From Anaerolineae bacterium (GTDB lineage Bacteria > Chloroflexota > Anaerolineae > JAADDB01), in the NCBI GenBank assembly GCA_015489285.1, contig WGAA01000331.1:1-6875 (forward strand): a stretch of DNA of 6,875 nucleotides. The letters are read 5' to 3'. The position numbers were made by a program, and so were the translations under genes. How positions within the stretch are numbered: the first letter of the stretch is position 1; each line of letters starts with the position of its first letter. Of the stretch, positions 1 to 4,958 are shown piece by piece. The notes below the pieces were generated by a model. The model did not search any database and was not told the DNA's origin. It saw nothing but the letters and a program-made list of their open reading frames with translations.

Positions 1-119
1 GTCGTACGGGGAGAGGGCGATGGGTGCCGGGCCGGGGGCGCCTTGGGCCCCAGGTGGAAGGAGCAACTGGCCCCCAGGAGGATAATCAAGAACAGGATGG
101 GAAGGGTGCGCTCGTTCAT
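1..119 (-). CDS. Secreted protein or lipoprotein, N-terminal fragment (runs off the window)
   Basis: Only the first 39 residues are visible; the gene continues past the left edge. The N-terminus looks like a signal peptide: a short charged start (MNERT), a hydrophobic core at residues 6-15 (LPILFLIILL), then GASC with Cys19. This may be a lipobox, but Gly at -3 is not the classical Leu/Val/Ile, so a plain signal peptide or membrane anchor is also possible. A Pro/Ala/Ser-rich stretch follows Cys19, like the linker of many exported proteins. The ATG overlaps the tyrA stop as ATGA (116-119), and an AAAAGGG sequence lies just upstream. It is therefore probably translated with the aromatic amino acid operon, although nothing visible suggests a biosynthetic role. 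The mature function cannot be told from this fragment. Confidence 0.72.
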   Translation of the reverse strand, partial: MNERTLPILFLIILLGASCSFHLGPKAPPARHPSPSPRT

Positions 120-1090
120 GATCCCTTTTCGTCCTCCTCAGGGTGGGCCGGGGCACCACCGGAGGGGTTGTCGGCCCCGCCGCCCCCCGCAAAGTGGGCG
201 TCACGCAAGGCCTTCAGGTTGCTCAAGTGCAGGTGGAGCTCCCCCTCTGCCCCTTCGGAGAGGAGGGCGTGCAGGCGGTCCAGTTCTTCCCGGTAGATGT
301 CCAACATATCGAGTACCGCGCTGCGGTTGGTCATGAGGATGTCCATCATCATCTTCACGTCGCTACTGGCCACTCGCGTCGTATCCCGGAAGCCGCCGGC
401 GGCCACCCGCCAGACGCGCGGGTCTTCCCGGGCTACTCGGTGGGCCGTGGCGACCAGGGCAGAGGCGACCAGATAGGGAAGGTGGCTGATGGTGGCAACG
501 AGCCGATCGTGGAGGTCCGGGGGCAAGAAGAGGGGATGGGCCCCCAGACGCCGTATGAGGTCCAGGGTCAGGTGGATTGTGCGTTCCTCCGTCCGTTCCA
601 GAGGACAGAGGACGAAGGTCGCACCCTCGTAAAGGGTGGGCTCCGCGTGGGCGAGCCCCGCCTTTTCCTTACCGCACATGGGATGGCCCCCGATGGGTTG
701 GACGTGGGGCGGGAGGGCTTCCAGGGCGCGGCAAATGGCCCCTTTGGTGCTCCCCAAATCCAGGACGATGGCTCCGGGTTTGAGGTGGGGCCCGATATGC
801 CCGATCTGGCGGATGAGCGTGCGCACGGGGGTCCCCAGGATGACCATGTCCGCCTCCCGGACGGCTTCGACCACGTCGGTCGTGACGTGGTCGACGATGT
901 GCCGTTCACGGGCGAGGGCCAGACTCCGCTTGGAGCGCACCACGCCGATGAACTTGGGGACATCGGCGTGACGGCGCAGCGCCAGGCACAAAGACCCCCC
1001 CATGAGTCCGAGCCCGACGACGGCGATGGTCATGTTCGCGTCCAGGCGGTATGTGCTATCATGTGGGGATGGGGGAAACCCGTCAGCCAT
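116..1090 (-). CDS. tyrA: Prephenate dehydrogenase
   Basis: A 324-residue enzyme that oxidatively decarboxylates prephenate to 4-hydroxyphenylpyruvate with NAD(P)+, the committed step to tyrosine in the cytoplasm. The Rossmann motif GLGLMGGS is at residues 26-33. DLGSTKG at 111-117, GGHPMCG at 134-140 and SHLPYLVAS around His203 are typical TyrA motifs; GGFRDTTR at 232-239 matches the conserved C-terminal signature. The usual DPxMWxDI segment after it is changed to SDVKMMMDI. No ACT domain follows; the last 20 or so residues are Gly/Pro/Glu-rich. I chose the ATG at 1090 because a CGGAG site lies 7 bases upstream and the ATG overlaps the end of the preceding gene by 8 bases. This gives about 19 residues before the Rossmann strand. 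A later ATG at 1033 begins right at the domain but has no clear ribosome binding site. Confidence 0.95.
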   Translation of the reverse strand: MADGFPPSPHDSTYRLDANMTIAVVGLGLMGGSLCLALRRHADVPKFIGVVRSKRSLALARERHIVDHVTTDVVEAVREADMVILGTPVRTLIRQIGHIGPHLKPGAIVLDLGSTKGAICRALEALPPHVQPIGGHPMCGKEKAGLAHAEPTLYEGATFVLCPLERTEERTIHLTLDLIRRLGAHPLFLPPDLHDRLVATISHLPYLVASALVATAHRVAREDPRVWRVAAGGFRDTTRVASSDVKMMMDILMTNRSAVLDMLDIYREELDRLHALLSEGAEGELHLHLSNLKALRDAHFAGGGGADNPSGGAPAHPEEDEKGS

Positions 1091-1913
1091 CGGTTGTCTC
1101 CGCCTCCTCCGCGATGTAAACGTGCGCGTTGTGCTGTTTGAGCACAGGGACATATAACGGGTCGAAGGTGACGACGATGAGGACGGTGTCGGGTGGAGTG
1201 AAGTGCCGGATCAGGTTGATGCGTCGCAGAGCCTCCACCAGGGACGTCTTGCGCGGGACGATGACGACGTAGAAAGTGCGGGAGAGGTAGGCATGGGCCG
1301 TGGACACGGTGGCCGTCAACTCCGCGTCGATGAAGTCCAACACTTTCCCCTCGACGACGAGGGGAATTTGAAGGTGGGTAACGATGTTCCATTTCAGGGA
1401 TTGGGGGTGTTCTAATCCCTCGCGAATACGGCGTTCCTGGTCGTCCAGCCAGGCCAGGAGGATCTCTTTCCCCAGGTTCAGGAGCTCCTCCTCTTTGAGG
1501 CGGAGTTTCTCCCGTAGCTGGTGGTAGGTGAGCCCTTTGGGGTCCATCGCGTCCAGGGCCTGCTGCAGGTGGTGAATGCTATCCAGCAGGTCGGCCAGGT
1601 GTTTCTGCCAGTGGGGGTGGGGCCACCGGCGCCATATCTCCGAGTAAGGTTCCAGGACGAGTTGGGGGAGGAGTTTGGGGTCGCTGAGGGCGCGCAGTTC
1701 TTCCAAAGTGGTCGCTTGCTGGACGTGGCGACGCAATTTCGCGATGCGTCGTAGCAGTTCTCGCGCCTGCTGTTGGGCCGCTTCGGTGACCTCCTGTTCC
1801 ATCTCACGCAGGATGTCGGCCGCGGCCCGCCGTAGGAAGTCCAGGGCCGAATCCGGGTCGAGCAAGGGCAGAAGTACGACCTCCAGCGCGTTCGGGTCCT
1901 CCATGCGTGTCAT
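1083..1913 (-). CDS. Unrecognised 276-residue helical protein inside the aromatic operon
   Basis: I do not recognise the family. Residues about 20-168 are almost all helical and charged, with Leu/Glu/Arg/Gln-rich stretches at 22-75, 104-123 and 130-168 that could form coiled coils or a helical bundle. The C-terminal part (about 180-276) looks alpha/beta: strand-like IPLVVEGKVLDFID, FYVVIVP and TVLIVVTFD segments, with a helix rich in Arg/Leu/Ile (LVEALRRINLIRHF) between them. I see no signal peptide, membrane segment or cysteine. The ATG at 1913 has a strong AAGGAGG seven bases upstream, overlapping the end of the DAHP synthase gene 12 bases away. The end overlaps tyrA by 8 bases. This tight packing argues for co-expression with Phe/Tyr synthesis. 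A distant resemblance of the C-terminal fold to nuclease-like domains is possible, but I see no complete active-site motif. Confidence 0.88.
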   Translation of the reverse strand: MTRMEDPNALEVVLLPLLDPDSALDFLRRAAADILREMEQEVTEAAQQQARELLRRIAKLRRHVQQATTLEELRALSDPKLLPQLVLEPYSEIWRRWPHPHWQKHLADLLDSIHHLQQALDAMDPKGLTYHQLREKLRLKEEELLNLGKEILLAWLDDQERRIREGLEHPQSLKWNIVTHLQIPLVVEGKVLDFIDAELTATVSTAHAYLSRTFYVVIVPRKTSLVEALRRINLIRHFTPPDTVLIVVTFDPLYVPVLKQHNAHVYIAEEAETTDG

Positions 1914-1925
1914 TGTTCGGCCTCC

Positions 1926-2954
1926 TTACGCCTCCCGGACCGCCGCCTCCTCCCGCAAGACCTCCCATATGCGCCGGACTTCCCGCACGAGACGGGCGAA
2001 GTTCTCGGGACGCAGAGATTGGGCTCCGTCGGAAAGGGCTTCCTCCGGGCGGGGGTGAACCTCGATGATGAGGCCGTCGGCCCCCGCGGCGACCATCGCC
2101 CGAGCGACGGGAGTGACCAGGTCCCACTTGCCCGTTCCGTGACTGGGGTCACCGATGACGGGTAGATGAGTCAGTTGTTTCAGGGCCGGGATGGCATTGA
2201 TGTCCGTTGTGTTCCGGGTATACGGTTCAAAGGTGCGAATGCCCCGTTCACACAGGGCGACGTTCATGTTGCCGCTGCTCAGGATGTATTCCGCGGACAT
2301 GAGTAGCTCTTGTATTGTACTCATCATTCCCCGTTTGAGAAGGACGGGGCGCTGAACTTTGCCCACCGCGTGGAGGAGGGCGTAGTTCTGCATGTTGCGG
2401 GCCCCGATTTGCAACATGTCCGCGTATTCCGCGACGAGGGAGACCAGGTCAGGGGACATGACTTCGGTCACGACGGGGAGGCCGTAGATTTCCCGCGCTT
2501 CGGCCAAATATTCCAGGGCCCGTACACCCAACCCCTGGAAGGAGTAAGGAGAGGTGCGGGGTTTGTACGCGCCGCCGCGTAGCATGTGCGCTCCCGCTTC
2601 TTTGACGGCATGGGCCGTCTCCAGGAGCTGTTCCCGACTTTCCACGGAACACGGACCTGCGATGATGGTGAGATCCCCACCACCGATGGACACGCCGTTG
2701 AGGTAGATGACCGTGTCCTCCTCTTTCCACTCTCGACTGGCCATTTTGAACGGATGTAAGACTCGCACGACCCGTTCCACCCCCTCCATGACTTCGAAAT
2801 TCGAACGGGCAAGGCCCCGTTCATCCCCTATGACGCCGATAATGGTGCGTTCCGTCCCACGGGAGACGTGGGGGGTAAATCCCAGCTCCTGAACTCGGTC
2901 GACGACCGCTTGAATGTCCTTGTCCGTCGCACCGGATTTCATGATGATGATCAT
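1926..2954 (-). CDS. aroF: 3-deoxy-7-phosphoheptulonate (DAHP) synthase, type I beta with N-terminal regulatory domain
   Basis: A 342-residue enzyme that condenses phosphoenolpyruvate and erythrose 4-phosphate to DAHP, the first step of the shikimate pathway. Residues 1-70 form the ferredoxin-like domain typical of the Thermotoga/Bacillus-type enzymes, ending in HPFKMASRE. The barrel starts near residue 95 with AGPCSVES, whose Cys102 is the expected metal ligand. It continues with RGGAYKPRTSPYSFQG, IGARNMQNY, LLKRGM, RNTTDINA, DPSHGTG, EVHP and SDGAQSL, which cover substrate and metal sites. In characterised relatives the N-terminal domain mediates Tyr/Phe feedback inhibition; that this copy is inhibited is inference. 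The ATG at 2954 follows GGAGGAGGGCTT directly, and the gene lies 23 bases after pheA. A much longer open frame upstream is read-through across pheA and is not used. Confidence 0.96.
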   Translation of the reverse strand: MIIIMKSGATDKDIQAVVDRVQELGFTPHVSRGTERTIIGVIGDERGLARSNFEVMEGVERVVRVLHPFKMASREWKEEDTVIYLNGVSIGGGDLTIIAGPCSVESREQLLETAHAVKEAGAHMLRGGAYKPRTSPYSFQGLGVRALEYLAEAREIYGLPVVTEVMSPDLVSLVAEYADMLQIGARNMQNYALLHAVGKVQRPVLLKRGMMSTIQELLMSAEYILSSGNMNVALCERGIRTFEPYTRNTTDINAIPALKQLTHLPVIGDPSHGTGKWDLVTPVARAMVAAGADGLIIEVHPRPEEALSDGAQSLRPENFARLVREVRRIWEVLREEAAVREA

Positions 2955-2977
2955 AAGCCCTCCTCCTTTCCATCGAT

Positions 2978-3844
2978 TCAAGTTGAAGGGGATGTGTCCG
3001 CGGCCTCGACGCCGTTGAGAACGACATCCTGGGGAGCAGCCGGATAGGAGCCCAGGAGTTTGACGAAGGCCGCGCGGGAGAGAAGCCCCACCAGCGCATC
3101 CCGACAGACGGGGTCCTGCCAGTGCCCCTCGAAGTCCAGGTAGAAGACGTAATGCCAGGGACGGTTGCGCCGGGGACGACTTTCCAGTTTGGTCAGGTTG
3201 ATGCCCCGCCGGGCGAATTCTCCCAGGCAGTCGTACAGGGCCCCCGGGCGGTGGGGGACGGCGAAGACAAGGGAGGTTTTGGACCGAGGGGCAGGGGGAG
3301 CTTCCCCGTGGGCAATGACGAAGAAGCGGGTGATGTTCCAACGCATGTCCTGGATGTTCTCCGCGAGGACGTCCAGGCCGTAGATCTCGCCGGCGAGTCG
3401 GCTGGCGATGACGGCAAGCCCCGGTTCCGGGTGCTCTGCCAGGTCTTTGGCGCTTCCGGCCGTATCGTACCAGGGTTCGGGATGCCAACCATGACGGGCG
3501 ATGAAGTCCTCGCACTGGCTCAGGGCTTGAGGGTGCGAGCGTACTCGACGGATCTCTTCCAGACGTGTGCCCGGCGGCGCGAGGAGGAAGTGACGCACGT
3601 GAAGGTAAATTTCCCCCTGGACGCGCAAATCGTGTTCCAGCAAGAGGTCGTAGGCTTTGTTGATGGAGCCGGCGACCGCGTTTTCCACGGGCAGGACGCC
3701 GAAATCCGCCCGGTCCTCCTCGATGGCCTGGAAGATGTCCCCAAAGGTGCGACAGGGTAACGTGGTTACATCCCTGCCAAAATGCTGGAAGATGGCTTCC
3801 TCCGAAAAGGCCCCATGCTCACCCTGAAAGGCAACAACGGTCAT
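2978..3844 (-). CDS. pheA: Prephenate dehydratase with C-terminal ACT domain
   Basis: A 288-residue monofunctional enzyme that converts prephenate to phenylpyruvate, the committed step to phenylalanine. The catalytic part covers about residues 1-178. Visible motifs are FQGEHGAFSEEA at 6-17 (the family's GPxGTFSE loop in altered form), VLPVENAVAGS at 50-60, SHPQALSQC at 103-111 and NITRF at 170-174 with the essential Thr172. The ACT domain spans about 190-270, with GALYD at 201-205 and ESRP at 221-224, the two signatures that bind phenylalanine in feedback-inhibited relatives. There is no fused chorismate mutase; that activity is supplied by the gene just upstream. The ATG overlaps the aroH stop as ATGA (3841-3844), suggesting translational coupling. 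About 18 residues after the ACT domain are not conserved in character. Confidence 0.96.
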   Translation of the reverse strand: MTVVAFQGEHGAFSEEAIFQHFGRDVTTLPCRTFGDIFQAIEEDRADFGVLPVENAVAGSINKAYDLLLEHDLRVQGEIYLHVRHFLLAPPGTRLEEIRRVRSHPQALSQCEDFIARHGWHPEPWYDTAGSAKDLAEHPEPGLAVIASRLAGEIYGLDVLAENIQDMRWNITRFFVIAHGEAPPAPRSKTSLVFAVPHRPGALYDCLGEFARRGINLTKLESRPRRNRPWHYVFYLDFEGHWQDPVCRDALVGLLSRAAFVKLLGSYPAAPQDVVLNGVEAADTSPST

Positions 3845-4296
3845 GACGCACGCTCCTCTCGTCGATGGTGGAAGATGCGCAACTGGTGCTCAATCCACGC
3901 CTCTAAATCGGCCCAGTCGATGGGGGGAAGCTGGGCTTTGTCCGGGCGGAGGCGGGCGGCATCCCCCAGGTAGACGTGGACGATGTCCTGTTGGGCCTTG
4001 GTCGTGTTCCAGTGAACCAGGATGCGCACGACCCGGGGGAGTTGTCCGGGCACGTCCATCTCGTGCCCGCAGAGGAGGGGAACGTCCCACCATCCCAGCT
4101 GGCGGGCGGCCAGGGCCGGGAATTCCGCGTTCAAGTCCCGTGTGGTGGTGAAGATGGCACTGGCCACGTCCTCCGGCTCGATGCCGTTGAGTCGGATCAT
4201 GAGGGCCAGTAGGCGGCGTGTTTCCCGGAGAATCGCGTCACGCGTGTTCTCCTCCACGGTCACTGCTCCCCGCACTCCTCGACATATCCGTTCCAT
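3841..4296 (-). CDS. aroH: Chorismate mutase, monofunctional AroH type
   Basis: A 151-residue enzyme that rearranges chorismate to prephenate, the shared precursor of Phe and Tyr. It matches the trimeric Bacillus-type AroH family rather than the helical AroQ family. Visible features are CRGVRGAVTV near the start, with Arg9 at the position of the catalytic Arg7, then PLLCGHEMDV with Cys76 and Glu79, VRILVHWNT with Arg91, and HVYLGDAARLRPD with Tyr109. These correspond to the substrate-binding residues Cys75, Glu78, Arg90 and Tyr108 of the Bacillus enzyme. The protein is about 24 residues longer than that 127-residue relative, with a Trp/His/Arg-rich helical tail (WADLEAWIEHQLRIFHH). The ATG follows GAGGAG by 6 bases. 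It is the first structural gene after the attenuator, about 55 bases from the terminator. Confidence 0.95.
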   Translation of the reverse strand: MERICRGVRGAVTVEENTRDAILRETRRLLALMIRLNGIEPEDVASAIFTTTRDLNAEFPALAARQLGWWDVPLLCGHEMDVPGQLPRVVRILVHWNTTKAQQDIVHVYLGDAARLRPDKAQLPPIDWADLEAWIEHQLRIFHHRREERAS

Positions 4297-4351
4297 ACGT
4301 TGCTCCTCGAGAAAAGGTTCCGGCCCGGGTGGGGGCTTGCCCCTTTAGGCC
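4297..4351 (-). other. Untranslated segment between attenuator terminator and aroH
   Basis: This leader segment is transcribed only when the upstream terminator is bypassed. It holds a small GGGG-CAAG-CCCC stem-loop (4332-4343) and a GC-rich CCCGGGCCGG stretch, then an A/T-rich run and the GAGGAG ribosome binding site of aroH. I see no gene in it. Whether the small hairpin affects aroH translation cannot be judged from sequence alone. Confidence 0.5.
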
Positions 4352-4354
4352 AAT

Positions 4355-4392
4355 AAAAAAGGAGCGTGAGACGTCTTCCGTCCCACGCTCCT
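4355..4392 (-). terminator. Rho-independent terminator, 3:4 hairpin of the aromatic operon attenuator
   Basis: In the minus-strand transcript, AGGAGCGTGGGACG (4392-4379) pairs with CGTCTCACGCTCCT (4373-4360). The 14-bp stem has one G-U wobble and a five-base GAAGA loop, and is followed at once by five U residues and AUU. It ends transcripts before aroH. It would also stop read-through from the upstream osmC, transporter and glutaredoxin genes. On the plus strand no T run follows the stem, so it is directional. The 5' arm is also the partner of the antiterminator. Confidence 0.93.
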
Positions 4393-4507
4393 CAGGTCCT
4401 CTTTGTTTTCGTCGGTGCTCAATGCCTCCTCAGGACCCCGGCGTGGGACGCGAGCGCGAAGGGATAAAAGTAGCCAAAGAAGCTAAAGTAGAAGGACCCA
4501 CGCCGGG
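4379..4507 (-). promoter_or_regulatory. Phe/Tyr ribosome-mediated attenuator: 1:2 and 2:3 alternative helices
   Basis: Segment 1 (4507-4497, CCCGGCGTGGG) and segment 2 (4447-4437, CCCACGCCGGG) form a perfect 11-bp helix whose 49-base loop carries the Phe/Tyr codon run. Segment 2 (4450-4441, CGTCCCACGC) can instead pair perfectly over 10 bp with segment 3 (4388-4379, GCGTGGGACG), the 5' arm of the terminator. A further 6-bp helix (GGTCCT 4437-4432 with AGGACC 4400-4395) extends this antiterminator. The three structures are mutually exclusive. Inferred mechanism: a ribosome stalled on the first Phe/Tyr codons covers segment 1, so 2:3 forms and transcription continues. When Phe and Tyr are plentiful, or the leader is not translated, 1:2 and 3:4 form and transcription stops. 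The pairing is seen in the sequence; the switching is by analogy with enterobacterial trp/phe attenuators. Confidence 0.88.
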
Positions 4508-4589
4508 CCGCGAGCGCGGCCTTTTCCGCCGCTTCCGCGGATGCCGATACAAGGAGGTTCAGTTCCCGCTGGCGAAGAGAGTTACTCAC
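4419..4589 (-). CDS. Phe/Tyr-rich leader peptide of the aromatic operon
   Basis: A 56-codon ORF starting at GTG (4589-4587) and ending at TGA (4421-4419). Residues 33-44 read FYFSFFGYFYPF: six Phe and three Tyr in twelve codons (4493-4458), as expected of an attenuation leader for a combined Phe/Tyr operon. The first 32 residues are rich in Ala, Glu, Arg and Lys, and the tail is ALASHAGVLRRH. It is longer than the classical enterobacterial leaders. GTG is the only usual start codon in frame. It overlaps the glutaredoxin stop as GTGA and is preceded by a GGGGG sequence 6 bases upstream, a modest ribosome binding site. The codon run lies between the two arms of the 1:2 helix. An alternative reading is a small membrane-active protein, since residues 33-50 are hydrophobic, but the RNA context makes a leader peptide more likely. 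Confidence 0.82.
   Translation of the reverse strand: MSNSLRQRELNLLVSASAEAAEKAALAARRGSFYFSFFGYFYPFALASHAGVLRRH
4506..4521 (-). repeat. GC-rich inverted repeat upstream of attenuator segment 1
   Basis: GGCCGCG and CGCGGCC separated by two bases form a near-perfect palindrome just upstream of segment 1 and overlapping its edge by two bases. Its core CGCGAGCGCG (4509-4518, plus strand) recurs exactly at 4449-4458, next to segment 2, so copies flank the Phe/Tyr codon run on both sides. It may be an extra pairing element of the leader RNA or simply the result of similar Ala-Leu-Ala codons. Confidence 0.5.
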
Positions 4590-4939
4590 GTCTTTCCCCC
4601 ATAAGGTAGACGTTCCTGCCCCTCCATCATAATTGCATTGGGGGATTTGTCAAATTTGGACGCGTGAGAACGCAGGTTCGAAAGGAGAAGCCTTCTCACG
4701 GCCTCTTCGTCCACAGTACAGTTCGGAGGCTTGAGCAAGTCGAAGGGATTGATGCTCTTACCGCGCACCAGAATGCCCGGGGACGCGAGCATCCCGTGCC
4801 TGGCCGCCAACTCGCGCCCCTCCGGCGACTCCAAAGGGATGCGGGTAAAGGGGATGCCCTTGGATTCCAGGTAAGCGATGATCTTCTTGCTCCGGCGGCA
4901 ATTGCGAGCCGGTAGCACGATCAGATCTTCCTCTTTCAT
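4586..4939 (-). CDS. Glutaredoxin-like monothiol protein
   Basis: A 117-residue thioredoxin-fold protein. An N-terminal strand (DLIVLP) leads to NCRRSKK with Cys14 and Ser17: a CxxS monothiol site in place of the usual CPYC/CxxC. The helix and strand KIIAYLESKGIPFTRIPLE follow, then SPGILV with the cis-proline Pro54, then a short helical end. A second cysteine, Cys74, lies in PPNC. The CxxS site suggests glutathione-like thiol handling or de-glutathionylation rather than dithiol reduction; the partner thiol is unknown. The ATG at 4939 is placed by GGGAGGAGAGG immediately before it; an in-frame ATG six codons upstream has no such site. It begins 19 bases after the transporter stop. Its last 25 or so residues coincide with the promoter of the next operon and look less conserved in character. 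Confidence 0.85.
   Translation of the reverse strand: MKEEDLIVLPARNCRRSKKIIAYLESKGIPFTRIPLESPEGRELAARHGMLASPGILVRGKSINPFDLLKPPNCTVDEEAVRRLLLSNLRSHASKFDKSPNAIMMEGQERLPYGGKT
4626..4653 (-). promoter_or_regulatory. Sigma-70-type promoter for the attenuator and aromatic operon
   Basis: On the minus strand, a perfect -35 TTGACA (4653-4648) is separated by 16 bases from -10 TATGAT (4631-4626), one base from the TATAAT consensus. Transcription would start near 4619, about 30 bases before the leader GTG. The promoter lies within the last codons of the glutaredoxin gene in an unusually A/T-rich patch, which makes it stand out from its GC-rich surroundings. It would let the aromatic operon be transcribed independently of the upstream stress cluster. 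Confidence 0.82.
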
Positions 4940-4958
4940 CCTCTCCTCCCTACACATT

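Noticed and set aside
143..1141. Long plus-strand open frame of 332 codons opposite tyrA
   Set aside because: It is antisense to a clear prephenate dehydrogenase, has biased composition typical of shadow frames in GC-rich DNA, shows no recognisable motif and has no supporting ribosome binding site.
2955..3515. Long N-terminal extension of the DAHP synthase frame
   Set aside because: The extension overlaps pheA, is Arg/Pro-rich nonsense, and a strong ribosome binding site sits right before the ATG at 2954.
3122..3760. Plus-strand open frame opposite pheA
   Set aside because: It is a shadow of a gene with complete catalytic motifs on the other strand.
4352..4392. Simple end-of-operon terminator for the glutaredoxin gene
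   Set aside because: It can serve this too, but its 5' arm pairs perfectly with the leader and it lies between a promoter and aroH, so a pure terminator role leaves these features unexplained.
4297..4589. T-box riboswitch as an explanation of the leader terminator
   Set aside because: I found no T-box sequence (GGGTGGNACCGCG-like), and the translated Phe/Tyr-rich ORF with alternative pairing explains the region better.
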